In this document: positions 7,435 through 17,090 of the stretch, piece after piece
How the letters are laid out: each line of letters starts with the position of its first letter
Position numbering within the stretch: position 1 is the stretch's first letter
Assembly: GCF_025499465.1 (NCBI RefSeq)
Contig: NZ_JAIMCA010000001.1
Coordinates: 744,001-808,000, forward strand
Length of the DNA: 64,000 nt
Reading direction: 5' to 3'
Source: Allobosea sp. BH3
GTDB lineage: Bacteria > Pseudomonadota > Alphaproteobacteria > Rhizobiales > Beijerinckiaceae
The notes under the pieces: model-generated
What the model saw: only the letters and a program-made list of their open reading frames with translations
What the model was told of the DNA's origin: nothing
Databases searched by the model: none
Made by a program: the position numbers and the translations under genes

Positions 7435-9246
7435 ATGAACGACTTGAGCACGCCGCCGCCGGGGGGCGCGGTGATCCATCGGTTGCTGGTGCGCCGGTTC
7501 CGAGGGCTTAAGAGCCTTGTGTGGCTCCCGAAGCCCGGCTTGAACGTTATCCTGGGCGCCGGCGACAGCGGCAAGACCACGATCCTCGACGCGATTGCCC
7601 TTCTCCTCAATCCGACCAACACAACCCTGTTGTCGGACGCCGATTATTGGGGAGGGCGGGAGCTCTCGTCGGAGTTCCTGATCGGCGCTGTCGTCAGCCT
7701 GCCCCCCAACTGCGGCGTAGACAGCCAGCGCGCAATGGTCTGGCCTTGGGCGTGGGATGGGGAAGATGCGCGCGCGCCGAAGGTCAGCGAGGACGGTGCC
7801 GACCCGGGGCTTCAAGGCCCGGCCGTCTATAAGATCTGCGTATCGGGCAATGTCGATCTCGACCTGACTTACGAGTTGCGCTGCCCCAACGGCGACATCG
7901 AACGATTTTCTCCGAACCTGCGCCGGGAGATCGGACTGGTGCGGCTGAGCGGCGACGACCGTAGCGATCGCGACCTTCGGCTGGTTCAGGGTTCGGCGCT
8001 TGATCGGCTACTATCAGATCCTGGGCTGCGGGCGCGGCTCGGGGGCCATTTTTCGGGTGCCGATCTCAGCGAGAGGCTATCCGACGACGGGCGCCAGGCG
8101 CTCGACGACCTCGATACGCGATTCAAGGGGCGGGCTCTGCCCAATGATCTCAGCTTGGGGCTCAACGGTGCGCAGGGGCAGTCGATCAGCGCTTTCGTTG
8201 GTCTAACGGCAGCGGCAGGAGCAGGGCGGCTTCCCTTATCGAGCTGGGGCGCTGGCACGCGCCGACTAGCCTCCCTAGCCATCGCCCAGGCTTACCGCAC
8301 CGGTTGCCCGATCACCCTAGTCGACGAGGCCGAGCGCGGTTTGGAGCCCTACCGCCAGCGCAAGCTTGTCGCCGACCTGGCGACGAGCTCCTCGCAGGTT
8401 TTCATGACCACCCACAGCGCCGCAGCCCTGTCGGCCGCGGAGGGAGCATCACTCTGGCACTTGGTAGCCGGCCGGATCACGGCCCTCGAGACCCCTAAGG
8501 TAACGCGCCACCAACGGGATGATCCTGAGACCTTCCTATCCCGGCTTGCTATCGTCGGTGAAGGCGCCACCGAGGTAGGCTTCCTCAGGGCGATCCTCTC
8601 TCGCGAGCTTGCAGTGGACCTGCTCGACCACGGCGTTCGACTATGCGACGGACGCGGCAATAGCTTCGCCTTGGACTTACTAACGGAAATGTCGAGCGCG
8701 GGTTTCAATGTCGCCGGTCTGGTCGACGACGAGGGGGAAAAGACCGGCCTCTGGTTGGCCCTTAAGAGCGTTATGGGCGATCGGCTGCTGCAGTGGGTCG
8801 GCGGGTGCACGGAGTCGGCGGTAATAGGCGCGCTAAGCGACGACCAGCTGGAGGCTCTCATCACCGATCCCGAAGGTGTCCACACTCAGGCGCGGCTGAA
8901 CACCTTGATCGAGCGCATCACTCATGAGAACGCCTCGACGGCGTTTGAACGGCGCGACTTTACGACAGTTCGAGAAGCGGCAGGTGATCAACTTCGCAGG
9001 CTTGTTATCGAGGCCGCCTCGGCTAGTCCGAAAGACACGTCCGGGGAGAAAGCCAAGACATGGAAGCGACATGGCAAGGTCTGGTTCAAAACACTGGCCG
9101 GCGGCGAAGAGCTGGGCCAGAAAGCTCTCCGGCTCGGGGCGATGCCGCGCCTTGAAGCTCGCCTGCGACCGTTGATCAAAGCGATCGAGGCGGCCTGCGG
9201 GCCAGCGGCGCCAACCGACCAGGCCCCGTTCGAAGAACGAGCATGA
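7435..9246 (+). CDS. OLD-family ATPase/TOPRIM nuclease, GajA-like
   Basis: The 603 residues form an ABC-type ATPase split around a dimerization region and followed by a TOPRIM nuclease. Visible are Walker A (GAGDSGKTT, about 41-49), the signature SSWGAGTRRL (about 268), Walker B (LVDEAERGLEP, about 295-305), the switch TTHS (about 325), then TOPRIM motifs VGEGATE (about 374) and LVDDEGEK (about 428). The next gene is a UvrD-like helicase overlapping by ATGA. That pairing and both lengths match Gabija, where GajA cuts DNA when phage replication lowers nucleotide levels and GajB assists. A class 2 OLD system is the alternative. Codon use is less GC-extreme than in the core genes, suggesting transfer. 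Confidence 0.8.
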   Translation: MNDLSTPPPGGAVIHRLLVRRFRGLKSLVWLPKPGLNVILGAGDSGKTTILDAIALLLNPTNTTLLSDADYWGGRELSSEFLIGAVVSLPPNCGVDSQRAMVWPWAWDGEDARAPKVSEDGADPGLQGPAVYKICVSGNVDLDLTYELRCPNGDIERFSPNLRREIGLVRLSGDDRSDRDLRLVQGSALDRLLSDPGLRARLGGHFSGADLSERLSDDGRQALDDLDTRFKGRALPNDLSLGLNGAQGQSISAFVGLTAAAGAGRLPLSSWGAGTRRLASLAIAQAYRTGCPITLVDEAERGLEPYRQRKLVADLATSSSQVFMTTHSAAALSAAEGASLWHLVAGRITALETPKVTRHQRDDPETFLSRLAIVGEGATEVGFLRAILSRELAVDLLDHGVRLCDGRGNSFALDLLTEMSSAGFNVAGLVDDEGEKTGLWLALKSVMGDRLLQWVGGCTESAVIGALSDDQLEALITDPEGVHTQARLNTLIERITHENASTAFERRDFTTVREAAGDQLRRLVIEAASASPKDTSGEKAKTWKRHGKVWFKTLAGGEELGQKALRLGAMPRLEARLRPLIKAIEAACGPAAPTDQAPFEERA

Positions 9247-10727
9247 CCGATGCTTCTGTCGCCGCCGCTCTGAGGTCGCCCCACCCACTGGTGGTGGTTG
9301 AGGCACCCGGCGGTTGTGGCAAGACTTTCCAGGGCGCTGCCTACGCGCGCGAAGTGTGTGCCGCGATCTCGCCCGGACGCCTACTCATCCTGGCCCATAC
9401 CCACGCTGCTTGCGATGTCTTCACCGAACGGACCGCCGGTTTCGCCGCTCGGGCAGACGTTCGCACAATCGACAGCCTCGCCAACGACATCGCGACTGCG
9501 TATCCGCCGCCTGCCGGCGCGGCCAATCTCGACTTCGCCGCCACGGCCCGGCAAGCCGCGCTGGTTCTACGCCAGGCCCCCTTCGTCGCCGCCGCACTGG
9601 CCCGCCGATATCCGGTGGTGATCTGTGATGAGCACCAGGACGCCAGTGCAGACCAACACGCCTTGGTGATGGCCCTGCACGATGCTGGATCGAAGCTGCG
9701 GATCTTCGGGGATCCCATGCAACTCATCTATGCGTCCGGACAGAACGGGGACCTGGCAAGGGCATTGGAGCGCTGGTCCGGTTTGGTCAACGCCGCCGAT
9801 CGCGTCGAGGCGCTCGACACACCACACCGCTGGCGCGATGGCCACGAGGCCCTCGGCCAGTGGGTGCTTGCAGCGCGTCAGGACCTTCAAGCTGGGCGGC
9901 CTGTGGACCTGACACGGGATCGGCCACCCGCAGTACGGGTCGTTACGGCCGACAACGTCTCCCCGATCAATCTTGGCTTTCAACTAGACGCACCTTCACG
10001 CCGGCTCGTCGCCCCGATAATGCGCAGATCCGGGGCGCTTCTCGTGCTTTCGCCACACCGCCGAACCGGTCAAGCGGTGCGCGCAGCATTCGGTCGGACC
10101 ATTCCGATATGGGAAGGCCATACCCGCTCGGCGCTGGAGGAATTGGTTGCCGCAATCGAGGTCGCCGACGGACCAACCTCGCTTGGCGAGGCGATGATCG
10201 GGTTTTGCCAGGCCATTTGCACGGGGTTCAGCGACAGCGCCTTTGCGGACATATTGCGCGCCGAAATCCGCGGCGGTGCCGCCGTCAAGGCTCGTGGCAA
10301 GCCGGGCTTGATCCAGGACCTTGCGCGCCAAATTGTCGACCAGCCCGATCATCGGGGCGTGGGCCGGGCCATTTGCGCCCTCGTCACCTTGATCAAGGCC
10401 GAGCCCGCTTTCCAGCGTGTGCATATCGACTACCCGCATGAGTTCTGGGAGGCCTCCCGGCTCTCCGAGTACGCGGATCTCGTGGCCGGCCGCGCGCATC
10501 TGGCTCTGCGACGTCGTCATATCCGGCGAGGGCCGCCTCCAAGGGCCATCAGCACTGTGCACAAGGCCAAGGGCCTGGAATTCGAGAACGTCCTGATCCT
10601 GCCTTGCGATGCCAAGACCTTTCGGGAGAAGGACCGGCGGCTGCTCTATGTCGCTCTGAGCAGGGCCACGCGCGCTCTGACCCTAGTGGTCTCGCACACG
10701 TCGCCGAGCCCTTTGATCATGGCCTGA
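9243..10727 (+). CDS. UvrD-like superfamily 1 helicase, GajB-like
   Basis: The 494 residues carry Walker A (APGGCGKT, about 21-28), motif II as ICDEHQD (about 128) and motif III as FGDPMQLIY. Late motifs are STVHKAKGLEFENV (about 436) and LLYVALSRA (about 465). It lacks the long accessory subdomains of housekeeping UvrD (about 720 residues). The start codon overlaps the stop of the OLD nuclease gene, so the two are coupled. In Gabija the GajB subunit binds the GajA tetramer and senses DNA ends or activates cleavage. This assignment rests on the pairing and helicase motifs. Confidence 0.8.
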   Translation: MTDASVAAALRSPHPLVVVEAPGGCGKTFQGAAYAREVCAAISPGRLLILAHTHAACDVFTERTAGFAARADVRTIDSLANDIATAYPPPAGAANLDFAATARQAALVLRQAPFVAAALARRYPVVICDEHQDASADQHALVMALHDAGSKLRIFGDPMQLIYASGQNGDLARALERWSGLVNAADRVEALDTPHRWRDGHEALGQWVLAARQDLQAGRPVDLTRDRPPAVRVVTADNVSPINLGFQLDAPSRRLVAPIMRRSGALLVLSPHRRTGQAVRAAFGRTIPIWEGHTRSALEELVAAIEVADGPTSLGEAMIGFCQAICTGFSDSAFADILRAEIRGGAAVKARGKPGLIQDLARQIVDQPDHRGVGRAICALVTLIKAEPAFQRVHIDYPHEFWEASRLSEYADLVAGRAHLALRRRHIRRGPPPRAISTVHKAKGLEFENVLILPCDAKTFREKDRRLLYVALSRATRALTLVVSHTSPSPLIMA

Positions 10728-10953
10728 CACAATTCAGGATCGGGCGGTGCCCCCTCTTCTGATTCAGCTCTGGGCAATGCGTACCTCGGCTTCAGCTATT
10801 CGGTGAAGCAACCCGGCGCGGAGCAACCCACAGAGAGCTAGCTGTTCGAGTGCCGCCGAGCCGGTCCGATGCGCTCCACACAACTTGGCGGCGTGAACCC
10901 GGCTTGGATAAGGTGGACCGTACAAATCCACGCGATCGTCACCCCGAGCCTTC

Positions 10954-13674
10954 ATGCACCCCAAAAGACGAGCAGCCATCATCGACACCTTGGCCAAAGG
11001 TGTTGAGCACGTTGGCTCAGACTTCGAGCGGTTCTGCGGAATCGTGATGGGCGCCCTCTCCGGCGTGCAAATGACCCATGCGGGGGTGAACTTGCGCGGT
11101 TACGCCGTAGCTGGGGTAGTCGACAGCGTGAGCAACGACGGCAAGCAGGCCGTCGAGTATTCGGACCGGACCGGCTATTTCAAGGGGGCTATGACGAAGG
11201 CCGAGGCCGACCTGAGGAAAGTTGTCGCCGACCAGCCGTGCGCGACGGAGATCTATCTCGTTACGGGTGATCGCTCGCGTCCCCAGAAGGCCGCCAGCTT
11301 CCGGACGCGCGTGCTCGCGTGGCCGGAGATGACCGACAAGGTGTTGCATATTTGGGGCAGCGAGGAGATCGCCACCCAGATCGTCGAGCACTTGTTGCTC
11401 GACGATCGCATCATCGGGCGCCTGTCGCCCTACTTGGCGGATCTACAGCGCATCGCCGACGAGGAGGCTGCGACGGCGCTCGTGCCCGCGCTCCCGTCGG
11501 ACAGGCTACCGCGAACTGATGTCGATGCCGCGATCGCCCGGCGGCTCACGACGGCGACTGTCCTGGTAGTCGCGGGAATGGCTGGTGTGGGAAAATCGCT
11601 TGCGGCGGCCGCGTACGCGACCGATCACCGCGACGCCTACGACTTGGTGATCTGGCTCGATGGCGATGAGGTCAAGCGCGTCGAGAGCCTCCGCGCCCTT
11701 CCCCTGGTGCGCGCTGGAGAGCCGCGCAACATCGCGGGCCTTCTTGAGACCCGCGCCTGCCTAATGGTCATCGACGACGCCGGGTTGGATTTGTCTACAG
11801 AGGCGCTGAGCAAGCTCTGTGGTCCGGGGTCGCACGTCATTTTGACCCGCCGCATGGTGACGCCCGACGCCTATCAGCCGCCTCTTCTCAGCCAGACAGA
11901 GGCGAGATCAATCCTGGCTTCGGCCGGTACACCGTGTCCGGACGAAGTCTTTCAGACCATTTGGGCGAGCGTCAACGGTCATCCGCTCTGCCTGAGCCTC
12001 CTGAGGTCGGCCGCTGCCCAGCCGAACACGACCTGGGCCGATCTGGCCGAGGACTGTCGGGTGATCGGCAAAGTCCTTGATGACAGAGGCGAGCGTCTGG
12101 CCGATCGCCTGCTCGAACGCTTGAAGGGCCAGCTGCAAGCGGAGCTCTCGGTGTTCGCATGGGCAGGGCTGGCCGCTGTCGATAAGGCCTTCCTTACCCA
12201 TGAGGTCAAGCCGGTCGGCGTCCGTAACCTCCATGCGGCGGGCTTGACGAGCGTCGACCGCGCGGGCCTGGTGCGTCTCCACGATGTCGTATTTGCCGCA
12301 CTTAAGAGCCTCGAATGGTGCGATGGGGAGCGAAGAGCACATCTCGATAGGGTGCTTGAGGAGTATTTGACGACTGTCGCCGACGAACCCGGCCTCCGCT
12401 TGTGGGCTGTCGCCCGCAGCCTCCTTCCTAAGCTAGAAGCCATGGTCGAATTGGGCTCCGACCGGGGCGCATGCGTGTACGCGCTGTTGACGGTCTGGGA
12501 GCCCGGCGAAGTCCGCCGCGATTTGGTCGGAGATCCGATGGCCTTGGCCAAGCGTCTCGGCGAAGGGCGGCGTGGTCCCTTGTCGATCATCACCGTCATC
12601 GAGGCTGTGGAGCAGCTGTTCCTGCTCGATAAGCACGATGGCGAGGCCGTTGCCAGACAACGGCTGGAAGCGCGAATGCCGGTGTTCCACACCTTGGCTG
12701 ACCTGCCAGAGCTCAGCGCGCGCGAGCGTGCCCAGATCCAACACCATGAGGGCAAAGCTCTCAATCGGCTGAACCGGCCGACAGAGGCGGCCGAACGGTT
12801 CGAGGCAGTCCTTGCCGGTCCCTTTCCAATGGACGCGGCGCGGCTTCAACTCGTCACCATCTATCGATCAAAACCCGAGAAGTCCGACGAGACGATCGCA
12901 CTGGTCGACACCGTATTCGCACGCTGGGAAGCGGGAGAGGACGTGGCCTATTCCGTCATACTCGGTCTGATCGAGCGCCTGCCGGCTGGTGAGGGACGCT
13001 GGCGAAATGACGTCATCGCCCGCCACGCCGATGCGATCAAGAAGACGATTGTCGAGGCATCTAACGTCGGCGTGGGACATGGGCCGCGTGCCTTCGCCCC
13101 GCTGGGCCGCTTCATATCCACAGAGATGCCCGTGCTCTTCGAGGAGATCTTCCGGCACATTCCTACACCGGTCCTCCACAGTGTCGGCGCAGACGGCGAT
13201 CGGTTCGCATGGGCAGAGATCTATGCCGAGGCCGCGAGGGTTCCGGGTCTCGATGCAAAGCGCCTTCGGGCTACGGCCTTGGACTTCTATGAGGCCATCG
13301 CCAAGCCGGCGGGCTTCCACATCCAACGTAAGGCTGAGTTGCTGATCGACATGGGTTTGGCGAGTGCGGGCGAGGTCCTGCTTGGCCCCCTCATCGTAAA
13401 GGGACCGTCGGAGTGGGTCGATCGGCTGCTCGCCCGATCGCGTCTCGCCCAAGGCGATGCTGCCGGTGCCCTCGACAGGATCGACAGCGCTATTGATCGC
13501 CTTAAGGCAAAGCACTTCCACAGCGAGTTCTTGGAATTGCGCCACGACATTCGTGCGGCACTCGGCGATCCCGCTGCGGGCGACGATCTTTTGATGGCGT
13601 TTTCCATGAGCCAGAAAGCGGCCGAGACAAAGAGGCTAGCGGAGCGGCTGCGCGAGGCTGGGGTGGAAGTCTGA
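10954..13674 (+). CDS. STAND NTPase with nuclease-like N terminus and helical repeats (putative antiviral sensor)
   Basis: The protein has 906 residues. Residues about 1-150 form an alpha/beta region with DGKQAVEYSDRTGYFKGAM and IYLVTGD. This resembles PD-(D/E)XK-type effectors in which the catalytic ExK appears as E-Y-S. A P-loop follows (GMAGVGKS, 208-215), then a Walker B VIDDAG (about 273), a strand ending LTRR, and the GHPL motif (about 342) of STAND/NB-ARC ATPases. The C-terminal half is helical and TPR-like, ending in repeat-type helices. This layout (effector, NTPase switch, sensor) is that of bacterial Avs/NLR-like defence proteins. The 226-base gap before it suggests its own promoter. 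The trigger is unknown. Confidence 0.7.
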   Translation: MHPKRRAAIIDTLAKGVEHVGSDFERFCGIVMGALSGVQMTHAGVNLRGYAVAGVVDSVSNDGKQAVEYSDRTGYFKGAMTKAEADLRKVVADQPCATEIYLVTGDRSRPQKAASFRTRVLAWPEMTDKVLHIWGSEEIATQIVEHLLLDDRIIGRLSPYLADLQRIADEEAATALVPALPSDRLPRTDVDAAIARRLTTATVLVVAGMAGVGKSLAAAAYATDHRDAYDLVIWLDGDEVKRVESLRALPLVRAGEPRNIAGLLETRACLMVIDDAGLDLSTEALSKLCGPGSHVILTRRMVTPDAYQPPLLSQTEARSILASAGTPCPDEVFQTIWASVNGHPLCLSLLRSAAAQPNTTWADLAEDCRVIGKVLDDRGERLADRLLERLKGQLQAELSVFAWAGLAAVDKAFLTHEVKPVGVRNLHAAGLTSVDRAGLVRLHDVVFAALKSLEWCDGERRAHLDRVLEEYLTTVADEPGLRLWAVARSLLPKLEAMVELGSDRGACVYALLTVWEPGEVRRDLVGDPMALAKRLGEGRRGPLSIITVIEAVEQLFLLDKHDGEAVARQRLEARMPVFHTLADLPELSARERAQIQHHEGKALNRLNRPTEAAERFEAVLAGPFPMDAARLQLVTIYRSKPEKSDETIALVDTVFARWEAGEDVAYSVILGLIERLPAGEGRWRNDVIARHADAIKKTIVEASNVGVGHGPRAFAPLGRFISTEMPVLFEEIFRHIPTPVLHSVGADGDRFAWAEIYAEAARVPGLDAKRLRATALDFYEAIAKPAGFHIQRKAELLIDMGLASAGEVLLGPLIVKGPSEWVDRLLARSRLAQGDAAGALDRIDSAIDRLKAKHFHSEFLELRHDIRAALGDPAAGDDLLMAFSMSQKAAETKRLAERLREAGVEV

Positions 13675-13891
13675 GCAATCGCGGACTGAAGGAAGGGGAA
13701 AAGGCAGAGTAGAGCCGAATGGTGTCGGGCGGATGCCGATGACCGGCACGGGAACTTGTAATTGGACATCCGTGGAGACAGCGGCGAGCCAGAGGCAGGT
13801 CTTGGCACTCGAGACGGAACCTACATAGGGTTACCCCCGAGAAGAGATCCCTGGAGCGGGCCCTCGGGCTCCAGCTCCTTGGTACAAAAAA

Positions 13892-14329
13892 ATGACGAAT
13901 GAGACTTCTTCCGGCGAGCCCGAACAGACTCTCGGCGACGGCGAGCTTCGCTTCTATGCTCGCTCTTACATGGCCCAGAAGACGGCTGACGAGAATTTCC
14001 TCAGGTGGGAGAGCTGCCACACTGCCGCGATCCTGCTCGATCGCGAGCCGGATCGCCCCTATCCCGACTACGGCCTCAACGGCCGGCAGCTGGCCGAGGG
14101 CGCGCGCATCGCCGCCCGCCGGATGGCGCTGTTGCTGGCGGAGGCGCCGACTGGACTGCGCGAGGTCCTCGCGCGAAAGATTCACACCTTCGAGGCGATG
14201 GCGCCGCTTCAGGATGAAGGCACCCGTTCCAACGCGATCTTCATGATCGAGGGCGCGATGAAGAGAGACGCCGAGCAACTCGGCATCGTGCTGCTGCCGC
14301 TGTCGAATCGCCCCGGCAGGGCCCAGTGA
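13892..14329 (+). CDS. Hypothetical protein upstream of exonuclease I
   Basis: The protein has 145 residues, predicted mainly helical, with aromatic and charged motifs (FYARSYMAQKTADENF, GLNGRQLAEGARIAARRMA) and no signal or membrane segment. It is seven bases upstream of the exonuclease I start and presumably in the same transcript. It has no clear ribosome site before its ATG but sits behind a leader with a hairpin (about 13851-13874) and an ACCCCC-GAGA motif also found before other genes of this block. I do not recognise the family. Confidence 0.6.
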   Translation: MTNETSSGEPEQTLGDGELRFYARSYMAQKTADENFLRWESCHTAAILLDREPDRPYPDYGLNGRQLAEGARIAARRMALLLAEAPTGLREVLARKIHTFEAMAPLQDEGTRSNAIFMIEGAMKRDAEQLGIVLLPLSNRPGRAQ

Positions 14330-14336
14330 GGCCGTG

Positions 14337-15767
14337 ATGAGCAACTACCTCTTTTACGACCTTGAGACGAGCGGCTTGCAAACCTGCTTCGACGTGCCAT
14401 TGCAAGCGGCCTTCTTGCAAGCTGGCCCCGATCTCTCAATCGAGCGCGAGCTGACGCTGCGCTGCCGCCTGCCGGCCCACATCGTGCCGTCGCCGGACGC
14501 GCTCAGGATCACCGGCGTCACGCCGGCGATGCTGGAGGAGCAGCCGCTGTCCCATCTCGAGATGATGGCGCAGATCGCCCGGATCGTCGCCGATTCCAAG
14601 CCCAGCCTGATCCTCGGCTTCAACAACCTCCGCTTCGACGATGAGTGCCTGCGGCAGTCATGGTACCAGTCTCTGCTGCCGCCGTACGCCGCCTCGATGA
14701 CCGGCGACGGCAGGGGCGATGTGCTTTCCATGCTTCGGGCCGTCGCCCTGGTCGAGCCTCAGGCCATCACCATCCCGCGGGACGACGCCGGCAAGCCGGT
14801 GATGAGGCTCGGCGACGTCTGCCGCGCCAATCGGATCGGGTTGAGCGAAGCCGACGCGCATGATGCGCTCGCCGACGTTCGCGCAACCCGCGAGCTGTTC
14901 ATGCTCCTGCGCGAGCGCGCTCCGTCAACGATGGCGACGATGCTCCTGCACGCAAAAAAGTCCGGGCCAATCGGACTGATGGAAGCGGGCGAGCCAGTGA
15001 TCCTGGGCGGGACCTCCCGCCTTACTCTGGTGCTGCCAATGATCGCGTCGCCAACCAACCCGGCGGCGCGGGTCTGCCTCGATCTCAGCCAGGATCCGGC
15101 CGGGTTTATCGACCTTCCTGCGATTGATCTGCTGGCTCGGATCCGGTCGAGCCAGTCGCCGGTGCGGCAAGTCAGGACGAACGCCATGCCGATCCTGTTC
15201 TCCTGGGAACAGGCCGCGCATGCGCTGATCGAGCCGGAGCCGGACGCGGTGTACCGCGATCGGGCGCGGGCGCTGTGGGCGCACCCGACCTTCACCCGGC
15301 AGCTCGTCCTCGCGCTCGAGGGACAGTATATGGATCGGGAGTCGTCGCCGTATCCGGATCAGCAGCTGTACGCTGGCGGCTTCGTCTCCGACGCCGATGC
15401 CGTGGCCTGCCGGCGCTGGCACGAGATCGAGTGGAAGTACCGGGAGAATCATGCTGCTTGGCACATCCGCGACCCGAGGCTGCGCAGCCTGGCCGTCCGC
15501 CAGATCTTCCTAAATGCGCCCGAGGCGCTCTCGCCGGAAGCCCAGCGCCGCGGCCGGAACTGGCTGCGCCATCGCTTGATGACCGAGGACGACGTGCCGT
15601 GGCTGACGCTGCCACGCGCCCTGGCGCGATGTGATGAGCTCGCGGCCACGACGGACGAGCCCGACGCGAGAGCGGCTCTCGATCAGATCCGGGCCTGGCT
15701 GATTCAGCGCCGCGATTCGCTGGGGCCAGGGGTGGAAACGGATGGCCGAGCGCCCGCCGCGGCTTAG
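14337..15767 (+). CDS. sbcB: Exodeoxyribonuclease I-like 3'-5' exonuclease (DEDDh)
   Basis: This 476-residue protein has the length of E. coli exonuclease I. The DEDDh motifs are present: FYDLETSGL (Exo I, Asp and Glu at about 8 and 10), LGFNNLRFDDE (Exo II, about 95-105) and HDALADV (Exo III, about 175). The C-terminal half follows the family architecture. The enzyme degrades single-stranded DNA 3' to 5'. A chromosomal copy would be a housekeeping gene, but here it lies within the element next to an AAA+ ATPase, so a role in transfer, recombination or element maintenance is more likely. Confidence 0.85.
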   Translation: MSNYLFYDLETSGLQTCFDVPLQAAFLQAGPDLSIERELTLRCRLPAHIVPSPDALRITGVTPAMLEEQPLSHLEMMAQIARIVADSKPSLILGFNNLRFDDECLRQSWYQSLLPPYAASMTGDGRGDVLSMLRAVALVEPQAITIPRDDAGKPVMRLGDVCRANRIGLSEADAHDALADVRATRELFMLLRERAPSTMATMLLHAKKSGPIGLMEAGEPVILGGTSRLTLVLPMIASPTNPAARVCLDLSQDPAGFIDLPAIDLLARIRSSQSPVRQVRTNAMPILFSWEQAAHALIEPEPDAVYRDRARALWAHPTFTRQLVLALEGQYMDRESSPYPDQQLYAGGFVSDADAVACRRWHEIEWKYRENHAAWHIRDPRLRSLAVRQIFLNAPEALSPEAQRRGRNWLRHRLMTEDDVPWLTLPRALARCDELAATTDEPDARAALDQIRAWLIQRRDSLGPGVETDGRAPAAA

Positions 15768-15801
15768 GCGAAGTCGCTTTCGAAGACCCTGACGACGACA
15801 C

Positions 15802-15832
15802 AAGGGCGCGACCGCGAGGCGGCGCCCTTTTT
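15802..15832 (+). terminator. Rho-independent terminator after the exonuclease gene
   Basis: AAGGGCGC (15802-15809) pairs with GCGCCCTT (15822-15829) around a 12-base loop and is followed directly by a short T run. It lies 35 bases downstream of the exonuclease stop codon, separating this gene pair from the AAA+ gene. Confidence 0.7.
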
Positions 15833-15896
15833 CACATCACCGGCCGGGAATGGAACTGCAGGAGCAGGACCCCAACGAACCCGAGCCGGACTCTAC

Positions 15897-17018
15897 ATGA
15901 CCTCGAACACCCGTTCCCCGCGCCGCAGGCGCTCATCGCCGCCGGCGCCTCGCCCCGAGCCCGCCGGCCTCCATCTGTTCGACTACTTCGATGTCGACCG
16001 CCGCCTCCACGGCGATCAGGTCTCTTCCTCGAACGATGAGGACGGCAACGCCCATGGCCGGCAGCGCGCGCTCTGGCAGCGGCTCTATGACGACGAGCGC
16101 GGCTCGTGGCGCAGCCTGCTCGTGCCGGATGCCGAGATGATCGCCCGCATCGCCGCGCTCGACTTGATCTGCCCACAGTTCGCGGCGGTCACCGCCTGGA
16201 TCCTGCGGGCCGCGACGCTGGCGATCGCAAGCGGCCAGCCATTGCGCCTCGACCCCTGCGTCCTGCTCGGCGCGCCCGGCGTTGGCAAGAGCTTCTACGC
16301 CCACCGCCTGGCGCAGGCGTTTGGCGTCGCGACGCTGACGATCCCGATGAACACCGTCACCGATCGGGGCACCTGGTTTTCGGGATTGGCGCCGGTCTGG
16401 CGCGCCAGTGCCCCCGGAAAGATCGCCCAGCTTCTGCTCGACTGCAGTTGCGCCAGCCCGGTCATCTTCATCGACGAGCTTGAGAAGTCGAGTCCGATCA
16501 ACCCGTCGGAAACGCCCGTCAATGTGCTGCATAGCCTCTTGGAGAAGGAGAATGCCGCGCGCTTCACCGACGAGTTCCTCGAGGTTCCGATCCGCGCCGA
16601 CCACATCATCTGGATCGCCACCGCCAATGATCTGGCGCCGCTGCCGGCTTCGATTGTCGATCGGTTGATCGCCTTCGAGATCGCGCTGAAGCCGGGGCAA
16701 ATGTTGGCGATTCAGCGCTCTTTGTTCGATGAGGCGAATGACGCCACCGGCGGCCTGTTTGCAACGCCGACCGATGCCCTGCTCGAACAGCTGATGGCGC
16801 AGACGCCGCGAGCAATGTCACGGCTGTGGCCGATCGCCTTCGGCTTCGCCTGCGTTGATGGTCGCCGGCACGTGACGCGGACCGATTTGGCCCAAGCCGA
16901 GGACATCCTGCGGCTCGGTCGCGAGGCGAAGGGCCAGATCGGCTTTCTGTCAGGCATCGTGCCGCCAGCGCCGCCGCCTGCGGGTGCGGAACCGCGAAAG
17001 ACGAGATCCAGGGACTGA
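15897..17018 (+). CDS. AAA+ ATPase of the exonuclease block
   Basis: The 373 residues begin with a basic, proline-rich tail of about 25 residues. The AAA+ core has Walker A (GAPGVGKS, about 125-132), Walker B (VIFIDELEKS, about 188-197), sensor 1 (WIATAND, about 239-245) and an arginine-finger-like VDRLIAFEI. It looks most like the Lon/MoxR-type single-ring ATPases. No protease domain or membrane segment is present, so it probably remodels a partner protein or DNA complex. The partner is unknown but is likely encoded in the same block. No strong ribosome site precedes the ATG. Confidence 0.75.
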   Translation: MTSNTRSPRRRRSSPPAPRPEPAGLHLFDYFDVDRRLHGDQVSSSNDEDGNAHGRQRALWQRLYDDERGSWRSLLVPDAEMIARIAALDLICPQFAAVTAWILRAATLAIASGQPLRLDPCVLLGAPGVGKSFYAHRLAQAFGVATLTIPMNTVTDRGTWFSGLAPVWRASAPGKIAQLLLDCSCASPVIFIDELEKSSPINPSETPVNVLHSLLEKENAARFTDEFLEVPIRADHIIWIATANDLAPLPASIVDRLIAFEIALKPGQMLAIQRSLFDEANDATGGLFATPTDALLEQLMAQTPRAMSRLWPIAFGFACVDGRRHVTRTDLAQAEDILRLGREAKGQIGFLSGIVPPAPPPAGAEPRKTRSRD

Positions 17019-17090
17019 AAGGGGAAGCGAGGACGGGGACTCTAGAACCCCAGAGAACCTCCGACGCCTGTGCAAGAGAAAGGAATCAAC

